A stretch of DNA of 25,659 nt from CALOAD01 sp942491415 (GCA_942491415.1 CALOAD010000001.1:1-25659), one strand, 5' to 3'. Positions 8,658 to 16,881 are shown, counted from the stretch's first letter. Made by a program: numbers and translations. The notes: generated from the sequence alone by a model not told the origin.

Positions 8658-9023
8658 TTAAAGAACATCAGACAATGTCACATTTACTTTTCCGACATCT
8701 TTACTTATCAATTCCACCATTACTTTATTTATACCATCCTGCAACGCAAGACAATTTTGAATTACACAGGTAATATCTTCATTCAACTTAAAAACCATAG
8801 GATTATCACTTGAAACTTGCTCTGCAATAACCGCTGCACCTGATTTTACAATCTTAATTACAGAAGAATTGTAAATTTCATCATTAATTTTAACAAAATT
8901 AATTCCGGTAATAATTCCCGGACCTAAAATATTTTTTAGTTTAAAGGAAACACCATCATTTGTTTCCTGAAGACTGCCTTTTTGATAAATTTTGTTAAGA
9001 ATAAACCGTGGCAGAATGTTCAT
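8658..9023 (-). CDS. Small conserved protein downstream of the beta-galactosidase genes
   Basis: A 121-residue protein with no signal peptide or membrane segment, apparently rich in beta strands. It starts NILPRFILNKIYQKGSL and has a central LKNILGPGIITGINFVKI segment with strands before and after. From memory, short proteins with this LP.FLL.KLY.KGSL opening and LKN.L.PG.I.G motif are widespread in bacteria and archaea without a firm function, sometimes carrying a misleading hydroxymethylglutaryl-CoA reductase label. No catalytic motif is visible. The start is ATG 9023 with AAGGGG six bases upstream. It is 125 bp downstream of the galactosidase partner gene and upstream of a strong terminator, so it is probably the last gene of that cluster. 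A role in sugar binding or metabolism is inferred only from this position. Confidence 0.75.
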   Translation of the reverse strand: MNILPRFILNKIYQKGSLQETNDGVSFKLKNILGPGIITGINFVKINDEIYNSSVIKIVKSGAAVIAEQVSSDNPMVFKLNEDITCVIQNCLALQDGINKVMVELISKDVGKVNVTLSDVL

Positions 9024-9148
9024 TTTGTACCCCTTTTCTTGTTTTTCTGTAACTCAAGTTATATATATGAGTTAACAGTCATTCTCGCCAATCAAAATAA
9101 TGAATTACGAAAAGCTTTTAAATCTGGCAACTTGCCTTTCAACTCTTC

Positions 9149-10060
9149 TTACTCCGATGCTGCGAGTTCATTGACTGGAATTAGCTTAAAGGGCTTAATA
9201 TTTCCTATTTTTATTTTAACATATTTGTCAAGTTTTTCCCACCCATGTTTTGTAAAATTTTCTGGTATAACTTCCCAGATAACAAGGGATACAATATTTT
9301 TATCAATTAAAAAATCATCAGGTAAGTAGAAAAACTTCTGAGGACTCTTATTTTTCCAGTGTCTTCCTATCATATTTCCATTCAAAAAGATGTCTGCTTT
9401 CTCATAAGGCAAATCAGAAACATCCAACAACAAAGGGTTATATATATTACTTTCTTTTTCAAAATCAAAAGTTAAATAAAGCATTTTTATAAAGGAATTT
9501 TCAGAAGTATTTTCTATATTTTCAGGCAAAGCTTCGGTCCATTCTTCTATAACAGGGGTTAATCCCCCTCTTATTTGCCATTCAATATTTTTTTCAGGGA
9601 ATGTTCTTAATGAAATAACACCTCGGGGGATTTTTAAGTCATTTTGAAAACCTCTATCGAACCCGAGATTTTGAACCAATACGGTCAGTACATTTATTCC
9701 TTTTTCATTCAAGAATTGTTTATCAACTTTAAAAGTAATATTTTCTGGAACTTCACAGCCTTCTTTATATACCAGACAATCAAAATAAAATATTTGATGA
9801 CCGTTAAGGTAAATTGAATAACAATGTTTTGCGTTTATTTCAATTTCGTCAATATGCCCTTTAAAACTACCTTTATACCAGATATAATCATCATAAACCT
9901 CATTTGATATACAATCAAACTTGTTATTTTCCAGAAAATTCCAGCTTGAACAATCATAAGCAAGGTCAATTTCCGGACTGCCATTAAGCACAAGACATCC
10001 TTCCAATTGAGGCAACTCTACTTTACATTGAGCTTTAATTTCTTTAGTTTTAAAATCCAT
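9149..10060 (-). CDS. Beta-sandwich partner of the GH35 beta-galactosidase
   Basis: A 303-residue protein resembling the C-terminal jelly-roll domains of GH35 beta-galactosidases. Two galactose-binding-like folds can be recognised: one at about 45-150 (DDYIWYKGSFKG, then SIYLNGHQIFYFD) and one at about 190-285 (LYLTFDFEK, then ADIFLNGNMIGRHW and QKFFYLPDDFL). The YLNG/FLNGN...GR.W pattern is typical of these substrate-positioning domains. No catalytic acid pair is present and there is no signal peptide. It starts at ATG 10060, inside the last codons of the catalytic gene (11-base overlap), with no good ribosome site, so translation is probably coupled to that gene. In most GH35 enzymes these domains are part of one chain. 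Here they are a separate polypeptide, which probably binds the catalytic subunit. A frameshift splitting a single gene is the alternative. Confidence 0.75.
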   Translation of the reverse strand: MDFKTKEIKAQCKVELPQLEGCLVLNGSPEIDLAYDCSSWNFLENNKFDCISNEVYDDYIWYKGSFKGHIDEIEINAKHCYSIYLNGHQIFYFDCLVYKEGCEVPENITFKVDKQFLNEKGINVLTVLVQNLGFDRGFQNDLKIPRGVISLRTFPEKNIEWQIRGGLTPVIEEWTEALPENIENTSENSFIKMLYLTFDFEKESNIYNPLLLDVSDLPYEKADIFLNGNMIGRHWKNKSPQKFFYLPDDFLIDKNIVSLVIWEVIPENFTKHGWEKLDKYVKIKIGNIKPFKLIPVNELAASE

Positions 10061-11690
10061 ACTTTTTAAAACAAATAACTTTTACTTCTGTATCATTAGA
10101 GAACGCAGCTTCCTCCATATCATCAGTTAAAAAATCAGGCCCCATTATAATTCTATCATTTGTTACCCACGTTTTATCAGCTGTAGATTCGCTTAAAAAT
10201 ACAATTTTTGTGGACTTATTCCCTTTTTTTAAAACACAAGAATATAAATCAGCTATATTTTCGCCTTTAATTAGCAACTGGCTTTCAATTTTCTCAACAG
10301 GTAAAGACGTTTTTATCTCATCAAAGCCTGATATTTTAATTTCATTATCGTCGTCTTTAATAACAAAAAGTATCTCTGTATCTTCGTGTTCTACTTTTGT
10401 AAAAATAGACATGCCTGAAAAATCCACTTTACACCCTTTTAATTCCAGATTAACAGGTAATATCTTCATATCAAAAGGTTTAACAGAAACGCAGTTTCCA
10501 TCAGTTAAAGCAAAATCAACTTTATTTTTATTTAAATTCCTTATAAACAGCCAGTTACAGTTATTTATATTATCTTTCCTAAGTCTTGCAAATGTATTTT
10601 CTGTTTCATTTCCTGCAATCTCATTGCCTTGTGCGATCATATCAGTTGAAGACAAGTCAAAACCTTTTAAAAAATAGTTAATTTCCTTTGCTTTATAATA
10701 ATTTTCACGAGGAATTCCTTCTTCAGAAACCGGAGCCGCAAAATCATAGGAAGTATAGACTTCAGAACTGGGAAGCTGTCCCCATGACGTTCCACCGCAG
10801 CCCATATAATGGTTAAACATTGTTATTCCCTGAGAAAGTACAGTTTTGGTCACAATATTTATATGTTCTGATCCAAATAAGGTCCTAATTTGTTCATATC
10901 CTGTTCCATTCCATTTATCGTACCAGCCTGCCTGAAGTTCCGCCACAAAAAGAGGTGCATTTTCTGAACATCCGCCAAGATTTTCTTCTGCATGATCAAG
11001 AACGCCAAATGTATCTGGAAATTCCCGCCAATCGAAATTCACATTTATTGTCGGGTAATTATCAAACGCATAAATATTTACTATATCTGAATAAAGACAA
11101 TAACCAAGCACATCATTATGGAAAATAGGAACTTTTACCCCCATAGACCGAGCAAGATCATACAATTCTTGAATATAATCCGGTTCAGCCTCGTCTGTAA
11201 AATACTCATTTTCTACCTGAAACGCAATGATATTGTGATATTCATTTAATATAGGAATAATTCTTGAATACCATTCACGTAAATATTTCATGAAAATTCC
11301 AGAATAAGCGAATTCTCCGTCTTTTCTGTTTCTCATATTAATATTAGGCTGGTTTAACAACCATTTAGGCAAACCACCGAGTGAAGTTTCTGCATTAATA
11401 TAAGGCCCTGGACGCGCTATTACGAACAATTCCAGTTCAGCCGCCATATCAAGAAGAGCTCTTACATCTCTTATTCCTGTAAAATCATATTTACCAGGTT
11501 CGTTTGAGTGGTAGCCCCAATTAAAATAAATATCAACCGTATTATAGCCTGCTGCTTTCAGTTTACTGAGGCGATCCCTCCACATGTTCTGCCCGGGCAT
11601 CCTGAAATAATGAATAGCCGCACTCCGTATAAGAGTTCTTTTGTTGTTGACTTTAAGAGAATATTTGTCGTAATCAATAAGCATATGCAT
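10050..11690 (-). CDS. Glycoside hydrolase family 35 beta-galactosidase, catalytic protein
   Basis: Retaining beta-galactosidase catalytic protein of family GH35, 546 residues and probably cytoplasmic, since no signal peptide is visible. The TIM barrel occupies about residues 5-350. It has the family stretches IHYFRMP and GYNTVDIYFNWGYH, then RPGPYINAE with GGLPKWLL, and FQVENEY, whose second glutamate (about E162) is the expected acid/base. VAELQAGWYDKW follows, with about E251 as the expected nucleophile. MFNHYMGCGGTSWG matches the conserved N.YM..GGT motif. After the barrel comes a beta-rich domain (about 370-546). The usual C-terminal jelly-roll domains are missing from this chain but are encoded by the overlapping next gene. 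ATG 11690 and ATG 11684 are both possible starts; the GGTGG upstream is better spaced for 11684. The natural substrate is probably a beta-galactoside oligosaccharide. Confidence 0.9.
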   Translation of the reverse strand: MHMLIDYDKYSLKVNNKRTLIRSAAIHYFRMPGQNMWRDRLSKLKAAGYNTVDIYFNWGYHSNEPGKYDFTGIRDVRALLDMAAELELFVIARPGPYINAETSLGGLPKWLLNQPNINMRNRKDGEFAYSGIFMKYLREWYSRIIPILNEYHNIIAFQVENEYFTDEAEPDYIQELYDLARSMGVKVPIFHNDVLGYCLYSDIVNIYAFDNYPTINVNFDWREFPDTFGVLDHAEENLGGCSENAPLFVAELQAGWYDKWNGTGYEQIRTLFGSEHINIVTKTVLSQGITMFNHYMGCGGTSWGQLPSSEVYTSYDFAAPVSEEGIPRENYYKAKEINYFLKGFDLSSTDMIAQGNEIAGNETENTFARLRKDNINNCNWLFIRNLNKNKVDFALTDGNCVSVKPFDMKILPVNLELKGCKVDFSGMSIFTKVEHEDTEILFVIKDDDNEIKISGFDEIKTSLPVEKIESQLLIKGENIADLYSCVLKKGNKSTKIVFLSESTADKTWVTNDRIIMGPDFLTDDMEEAAFSNDTEVKVICFKKYGF

Positions 11691-11734
11691 ACCACCAATA
11701 GAATGTTGACGAGCGAACCTATATATATTATCGA

Positions 11735-11771
11735 AAAAATAGTAATCTTCTTTAGCAAGATTACTATTTTT
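11735..11771 (-). terminator. Terminator downstream of the TPR gene
   Basis: A perfect 14-bp stem (AAAAATAGTAATCT with AGATTACTATTTTT) closes a 9-base loop and is followed on the minus strand by T-rich sequence (TTTTTTCG). It lies about 185 bases after the TPR stop and 45 bases before the GH35 start, separating the two transcripts. The stretch 11772-11955 holds nothing else that I recognise. Confidence 0.8.
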
Positions 11772-11955
11772 ATTTCTATATTAAAACCTTCTTAAGTCTT
11801 AAATTTCATTTTTTTATCTTATTTGGCTTGATCTGAAAATATTGCATTAATCGCCTCTGACCACAACAATATTTAGACAACCTAAAGCCAGTATTCATTC
11901 TACAAGAGTTAATTCTTTAAAAGGTTTGATTACTAAATGCATGTTTTTTATCTCA

Positions 11956-13845
11956 TTATTTAAACATTTTCTTTATATTATCCATAAATTTCCTGCTGGT
12001 TTCAGGCGTTTCTTTATTTTCGCATTTAATTTTCTCTTTTTTAATTTTAATAGAAGCAGAAATATATTTAATTCTATTGTTTATTTGATCAATATCTTTA
12101 TATTCAGGCCCTTTATCCTTAAAAAATTCCTTATATGAACTTATTGCTTCAATATAATTATTTGTAATTTCAAAAATCTGAGCCAGATTAAAATGAATAT
12201 CAGGATTATCAGGTGTAAAACGGATCACTCTTTTTAATTCAATAATCGCTTCCTGATATCTTTTCATTTCAAAAAGAGCAAGCCCGAGGTTATGTTTGTA
12301 TTCAATATTGTTAACATCAATAGAAGCTGCTTTTCTGTAATAATATACAGAACTTTCAAGATCTCCTTTTGCCTGATAAGTAAGCCCTAATTCATTCAGA
12401 AGAATAGCATTCTTTGGTTCAAATACAGTCGCCTGCTTAATATTGTTTATTGCTGTTTCAAGATCACCCAATTCCCTGTTAATAAGACCTTTTTGATAAT
12501 AGATATCAGATATATTAGGATTATAAGAAATAGCTTTATCAAAATACTCAAGTGCTTTTGAGCTATCCTCAAGTTTTACATAGTATAATCCAATTCCATA
12601 ATAAGCCTCGGCGAATTTATCATTTTTGTTAAGTGCAAATTCAAAATATTTATAAGCATTTTCAAGAGAATCTTCCTTTAAGAAAAGCATTCCCAAAGTA
12701 TAACAGGCGTCAATCAAATTTGAATCCAGTTGAATAGATGTTTCATATGATTTAATTGCTTTATCTTTTAATCCCATCGCCTGATAAGTGGAAGCAAGGT
12801 TATAATTAGTTATAGCATCATCAGGGTTCATTTTTAGAGATTCAATAAAATGCCTGACTGCCTCATTAAATTTTCTCTGTCTTGCGCAAACAGAACCAAG
12901 TATAGAATGAGCCTGACCATGTAAGGGTTCCAGTTCTACAGTTTTCTTCAGCTGAAGTTCAGCAAGGTCATAATTCTCATTTTTGTAATAAATATATCCC
13001 AGCGCATATCTAATTTCTGAATCCTGCGGATTAATTTCAGCGGCAAGTTTAAATTCATTAAGAGCTTCATCGGTCCACCCTAAACTTCCGTAAGCCAGCC
13101 CTAAATTGCTGTATGCACTGATGTTTTTCGGCTCAAAAGTAATTACATATTTAAATTCAGGTATTGCTTTTTCGTAGCTCTCTTTTTCAATATGTACTAA
13201 ACCAAGATAATAGTGGGCTTTCACGCTATCAAAATTTATATCCAATGCATTATTGAACTCTTTTTCAGCTTCTAATATTTCTTTTTTATTCAAATATATT
13301 TTGCCAAGAGCCAAATGCGCATCGAAATTCTGATAATTCAGCCCTATTGCTTTTTGATAATTTGACGCAGCTTCATCAAAATTCTTGATTTTTTCCAGAT
13401 TTAATCCGTGTAAATAATATCCTTTATCAAAATCAGGATGGTTTTCCAAAAGCTCTTCAGTACAGTTCAATGCTTTCTGGTAATTATTATTTGCTATATA
13501 AAGCAACGCAAGGTTATACGTTATATCTACATCTTTTTGACTGATTTCATAAGCCTTTTCCATATATTCAACAGATTTATCAAGCTTATTAGTAAGCTCA
13601 TAAACTTTTGATATTCCTACTAATGCAATTAAATAATGAGGATTAGAATTAAGTGCGCTTTGATAAAAAATCAATGCCTTTTCAAATTTACTAAGGCAAA
13701 AATAACTGTCAGCAATTTTCTCCATTGTTTTATAGCACTGAGGATTTATGGACAGGGCTTTTTTATAGTTTTCTATGGCATTTTTATAGTCTTTATTAAG
13801 CTTGTATTCATCAGCCGCTGCGATAAACTTTTCAAAATCAGTCAC
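11956..13845 (-). CDS. Tetratricopeptide-repeat protein
   Basis: A 629-residue protein made almost wholly of 34-residue TPR units, about 16-17 in a row from residue 4 to about 600. Clear units include KDYKNAIENYKKALSINP, YEKAIPEFKYVITFEPKN and YQEAIIELKRVIRFTPDN, with the usual A/G at position 8, Y at 11 and A at 20. A short basic tail ends MDNIKKMFK. There is no signal peptide, membrane helix or catalytic domain, so it is probably a cytoplasmic scaffold. Partners cannot be read from sequence. TPR proteins of this length are common in this kind of organism, and some are fused to glycosyltransferases, which this one is not. The start is GTG 13845 with AGGGG six bases upstream. It is a single gene. 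Confidence 0.85.
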   Translation of the reverse strand: MTDFEKFIAAADEYKLNKDYKNAIENYKKALSINPQCYKTMEKIADSYFCLSKFEKALIFYQSALNSNPHYLIALVGISKVYELTNKLDKSVEYMEKAYEISQKDVDITYNLALLYIANNNYQKALNCTEELLENHPDFDKGYYLHGLNLEKIKNFDEAASNYQKAIGLNYQNFDAHLALGKIYLNKKEILEAEKEFNNALDINFDSVKAHYYLGLVHIEKESYEKAIPEFKYVITFEPKNISAYSNLGLAYGSLGWTDEALNEFKLAAEINPQDSEIRYALGYIYYKNENYDLAELQLKKTVELEPLHGQAHSILGSVCARQRKFNEAVRHFIESLKMNPDDAITNYNLASTYQAMGLKDKAIKSYETSIQLDSNLIDACYTLGMLFLKEDSLENAYKYFEFALNKNDKFAEAYYGIGLYYVKLEDSSKALEYFDKAISYNPNISDIYYQKGLINRELGDLETAINNIKQATVFEPKNAILLNELGLTYQAKGDLESSVYYYRKAASIDVNNIEYKHNLGLALFEMKRYQEAIIELKRVIRFTPDNPDIHFNLAQIFEITNNYIEAISSYKEFFKDKGPEYKDIDQINNRIKYISASIKIKKEKIKCENKETPETSRKFMDNIKKMFK

Positions 13846-14092
13846 GATTAACCCCTATTTTTTATAAATGCGCATAATAATTTTATAATATTTCTTATTA
13901 TAATGCACCTTTTTCAAAAACTTGTTATTATTTTTTTATGATAAAGTGAAAAAATGTCATTCCATCAGTATTTTTATAGTAATAACAAATTTTGCCTTGT
14001 CATTCGAGGATGGCTGAAAGGCTGATGTGGAAATTTATCTATCGTGGTTTGTAACAAAAATCAAAAAATTAATATTTTAAGATTATTACAAT
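13846..14092. other. Intergenic stretch without a recognised gene
   Basis: AT-rich upstream region of the TPR gene. I see no ORF, tRNA or strong promoter. The segment near 13999-14030 (TCATTCGAGGATGGCTGAAA) looks like decayed dispersed repeat sequence, but no second copy exists in the window. Confidence 0.4.
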
Positions 14093-14219
14093 TATACCAA
14101 TTTCAATAAGTAAACGTTAAATGAAATTAATTATCATAAATTGGTATGCGAAGCGGGAGCGACGTTTTCGGAAAAAGGAGCTTTGCTTCTTTTATCGAAA
14201 ACTAACTCATTCTGGTATA
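14093..14219 (-). repeat. 127-bp dispersed repeat, copy C (inverted)
   Basis: Reverse-complement copy of the element at 1153-1279, identical to copy A as far as I can align by eye. It begins TATACCAATTT and ends CTGGTATA. It lies in the gap between the TPR gene and hcp, close to where the density of frameshifts changes, so it is also a possible assembly join. Confidence 0.9.
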
Positions 14220-14524
14220 ATGAAAGCCGGATAGATCCTCAGGTCGCTTCGCTAGCGGGTTTTAAGAGTTATTTGCCGACGTTGGAGACTTTAACCAAAC
14301 TCATTCTTAGTCTGGATAAAGCATTCAAAACAAGTTCTTCAAGATATGATTTTATTGACAAATTTCTCTATATGTTCCTACATATGATTACACCTCTATT
14401 TTCAGTTTTAATGGATCTGTAATAGAGGTGTAATTTGTTTTATGAACTATTTCCATAATTCAGTAATAAGGATTTTTTTATAGTTTATAAATTTAGATCG
14501 GTATATTTCTTTAAAATTATATTC
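14220..14524. other. Intergenic stretch between repeat copy C and hcp
   Basis: Just after the repeat comes AGATCCTCAGGTCGCTTCGC, reminiscent of a further dispersed repeat, then AT-rich DNA with an inverted repeat at 14388-14433. A plus-strand frame running from inside the repeat to 14422 has no ribosome site and no family resemblance, so I do not call it a gene. Confidence 0.4.
14388..14433. terminator. Hairpin downstream of hcp
   Basis: A perfect 13-bp stem (TTACACCTCTATT with AATAGAGGTGTAA) closes a 20-base loop. The T-rich tail TTTGTTTT is on the plus-strand side, yet the nearest transcript is hcp on the minus strand, which ends 92 bases away. It may work in both directions. Confidence 0.5.
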
Positions 14525-16286
14525 TTATCCTAAAATTGCTTTTAAATCCTCATCAGCAGTTGTTATTGGTTTTATTTCAAACTTATCAACAAGAACATTT
14601 AAAACGTTCGGTGTGATAAATGCCGGTAAAGTAGGGCCAAGTCTGATATTTTTGATTCCAAGATGAAGTAGCGTAAGCAGTATTGCAACTGCTTTCTGTT
14701 CATACCATGAAATAATCATAGACAATGGCAGGCTATTTACATCTGTATTAAACGCCTCGGCTAAAGCAACAGCAATTTTTATTGCTGAATATGCATCATT
14801 ACATTGCCCTATGTCGAGGAGCCTTGGAATTCCTCCAATGTCGCCGAATTCTAATTTGTTAAACCTGTATTTTCCGCAGGCAAGAGTCAGAATTACACAG
14901 TCTTGCGGTACTTTTTGTGCAAATTCAGTAAAGTAATTTCTGCCTGATTTAGCGCCGTCGCATCCGCCTACTAAGAAGAAATGTCTGATTTGACCGGCTT
15001 TTACCGCGTCAATTACTTTATCGGCTACGCTTAAAACCGTATTTCTTCCGAATCCGATTGTGATGAATTTCTCTTCTCCATCTTCTGTAAAACCTTTTTC
15101 TGCAAGCGCCGCTTCAATTACATGGGTGAAGTTGTGGTCAGGAATATGTTTTTCCAGGCCAGGCAACAAGCCCTGTAGTAAAGATTTTATCTGTATAATT
15201 TTTAGGATCCTGAATACAGTTTGTTGTCATTAAAATTGATCCGGGGAATTCTGCAAATTCCTTTTGCTGATCTTGCCATGCACCGCCGTAGTTGCCTGCA
15301 AGATGTTTGTATTTTTTTAGTTCAGGGTAAGCGTTACAAGGCAGCATTTCTCCGTGAGTATAAACATTTATGCCTTTTCCTTCTGTTTGTTTTAGCAATT
15401 CTTCAAGGTCTGCCAATTCATGGCCTGAAACGAGTATTGTTTTACCTTTTTTAGGAGTTATTCTTACCTGAGTTGGTACAGGATGACCGTATTTTCCTGT
15501 GTTTGCTTCGTCCAACAACTCCATTACCAGTAGATTTATTTCCCCGCATTTCATACATGCTCCTAATAACTCATCAACTGTTGGGTTTTTCTTTGTTAAA
15601 AGGCTTAATGCTTCAAAGGAAAATTTGTAACTTCATTGTTTTCCTTGCCAAGTATCGCTGCATGGTGGGCATAAGCAGCAGTTCCTTTTAATCCGTAAGT
15701 TAAAATTTCCTGAAGTGACACTATATCTTTATTTTGAGAATGTAATTTATTTGCTATTGATATTATTTGTGCCTGTTTTACAAGAGTTTCTATATCCCCG
15801 GAATTTGTTTGTATTGCTGGGATTTCAGGTACTTCAGGCAAAATTCCTTTTTCTTTTGACAATGTTAAATATGCAGATTTTAAGTCTTTTCTTGATTGAT
15901 CTAACTTAAGAACGATTTCCGCAAGCCTCTTTCTGTCAAAATTCACATTTGTAACTGTGGTAAACAACCCTTCAAGTGTAATTTTTTTAAGTTCGTTGCA
16001 ATTGCATTCAACGCCGATTTGTTGAAGTTTTTTTCCTAAAAATACTGCAATCTTCACCTTCTTTTAATTGAGAAAGTTTAACTGCATAAAATCCAATTTC
16101 TTTTAAACCGTCTATAATAAGGTCTTGTAGGTCTGCGGAATCAGCGTTTTTGCCGCAAATTCCTTTAAATGTGCAGCCTGTTCCATTTGCGGCCTGTTCA
16201 CATTGATAACAAAACATATTCATTGCATTACCTCTTTCTTTTTTACAACATTCATTCAGTTTGGAAAATAATTTTTCAAAAACCAT
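14525..16286 (-). CDS. hcp: Hydroxylamine reductase / hybrid-cluster protein, with three frameshifts
   Basis: Hybrid-cluster protein: reduces hydroxylamine to ammonia and is known as an NO reductase in nitrosative-stress defence. The N-terminus has MFCYQCEQAANGTGC and ICGK, giving C-x2-C-x8-C-x5-C, the [4Fe-4S] spacing of anaerobe-type Hcp. Later come TYGLKGTAAYAHHA, ELLDEANTGKYGHP, VSGHELADLEELL, VYTHGEMLPCNAYP, GNYGGAW, MTTNC, GGCDGAKSGRNYFTEFA, LACGKYRFNK, GQCNDAYSA and WYEQKAVAILL. These carry the hybrid-cluster His, Glu and Cys ligands. Length (about 565-587 residues) suits class I. The frame changes near 16060, 15625 and 15154, the last in an AAAAA run. All cluster ligands survive, so sequence error is more likely than decay. 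ATG 16286 has AAGGAG at 7 bases; an inner ATG near MFCYQC has GAGG. The rrf2 gene lies 75 bp upstream with a palindrome between. Confidence 0.88.
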
Positions 16287-16319
16287 ATTATTTCTCCTTT
16301 TCATTAATTATTTTGTATT

Positions 16320-16343
16320 AAGAATAATGGTACCTGTATTCTT
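16320..16343. promoter_or_regulatory. Candidate Rrf2 operator upstream of hcp
   Basis: A 24-bp near-perfect palindrome: AAGAATA, then ATGGTACCTG, then TATTCTT. Eleven of the 12 base pairs of the inverted repeat can be drawn except at the two positions flanking GGTACC. It sits 34 bases before the hcp start, where a repressor would overlap promoter or leader. It shares a GGTACC-centred core with a site before rrf2. Confidence 0.55.
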
Positions 16344-16361
16344 ATTTGGATTAAAAAAATT

Positions 16362-16769
16362 TTATTCTATAAATGAACTAAGCTTTTTATTTTTAAAATG
16401 TTCTTCAACTTCTTTATTTACAGATATTAAGAGCTCACCGAGAAAACATTTATCCGGCTCGCAGGGCTTGTTTTTGCTTAGAAGACAACTTGAAGGTTTA
16501 AATTTGCCGTCTATTGCTTCATAAATATCAAGAAGTGTTAATTTCGCAGGTGGAAGCGCAAGCTTAAAGCCTCCTTTATTACCTTTTATTGACAGCACAA
16601 GGTCAGCTTTTACCAGCCGTTGCATTACTTTTGAAAGGTGGTTTGCTGAAATGTTCAGCATTTCTGATATTTCCTTTACAGAAACAACCTGATCTCCTTT
16701 TTTTGCTAATATAATCATTGAATGAAGGGCTAATGATGCTGCTTCTGAAATTTTTAAAATACTACTCAT
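16362..16769 (-). CDS. Rrf2-family transcriptional regulator (probable Fe-S sensor)
   Basis: A 135-residue winged-helix repressor of the Rrf2 family, which includes the NO sensor NsrR and the Fe-S sensor IscR. The DNA-binding half shows VVSVKEISEMLNISANHLSK (helix-turn-helix), VMQRLVKADLVLSIKG and the wing GNKGGFKLALPP. The C-terminal half has three cysteines, C-x7-C-x4-C, in SSCLLSKNKPCEPDKCFLG, the usual Fe-S ligand region. The frame is intact, unlike its neighbours. It lies immediately upstream of hcp in the same direction. Control of hcp in response to NO or redox stress is a strong inference from family and context. Its own upstream region has a GGTACC palindrome, suggesting autoregulation, and a homopolymeric tract inside the apparent promoter, suggesting length-dependent on/off switching. 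Confidence 0.88.
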   Translation of the reverse strand: MSSILKISEAASLALHSMIILAKKGDQVVSVKEISEMLNISANHLSKVMQRLVKADLVLSIKGNKGGFKLALPPAKLTLLDIYEAIDGKFKPSSCLLSKNKPCEPDKCFLGELLISVNKEVEEHFKNKKLSSFIE

Positions 16770-16792
16770 ATAACTTTGACTTAATATCTAAC

Positions 16793-16808
16793 TGGTACCA
16801 TAATACCA
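16793..16808. promoter_or_regulatory. Candidate Rrf2 autoregulatory operator
   Basis: TGGTACCATAATACCA lies just downstream of the proposed -10 of rrf2. It includes the palindrome TGGTACCA and a wider TGGTA/TACCA inverted repeat. The longer core AC-T-GGTACCAT-A-AT-A-C matches the minus-strand reading of the hcp site, AC-A-GGTACCAT-T-AT-T-C, at 12 of 15 positions. Confidence 0.45.
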
Positions 16809-16813
16809 ATTAA

Positions 16814-16858
16814 GATATAGGGGGGGGGGGGGGGGGGGGGGGGGTCATGTTTTGTCAA
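16814..16858 (-). promoter_or_regulatory. Probable phase-variable promoter of rrf2
   Basis: Reading the minus strand: a perfect -35 TTGACA (16853-16858), then AAACATGA, a run of 25 C, then TATATC (16814-16819; four of six match the -10 consensus). The spacer is 33 bp as sequenced. A tract of 9 C would give the ideal 17 bp. A C/G tract between -35 and -10 is the known arrangement in phase-variable promoters such as Bordetella fim and Neisseria porA and opc. The start codon is 45 bases downstream of the -10. Confidence 0.6.
16820..16844 (+). repeat. Homopolymeric tract of 25 G
   Basis: Uninterrupted run of 25 G on the plus strand in otherwise very AT-rich DNA; no other homopolymer in the window approaches it. 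Such tracts slip readily during replication. The length given here is probably only one of several in the population, and long G runs are also prone to sequencing and assembly artefacts. Confidence 0.9.
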
Positions 16859-16881
16859 TGAAAAAAGTTAGAAAAATTACT

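Noticed and set aside
13999..14030. tRNA-like segment (GGATGGCTGAAAGGCTGATG)
   Set aside because: It resembles a Ser/Leu D-arm, but no acceptor stem, anticodon arm or T-arm can be paired around it.
14093..14219. CRISPR array suggested by repeated sequence in the window
   Set aside because: The three repeats are far apart, one is inverted, and there are no regular spacers or cas genes.
14141..14422. Plus-strand ORF of 93 codons after repeat copy C
   Set aside because: Its first third is translated from the dispersed repeat, it has no ribosome site, and the remainder resembles no protein family.
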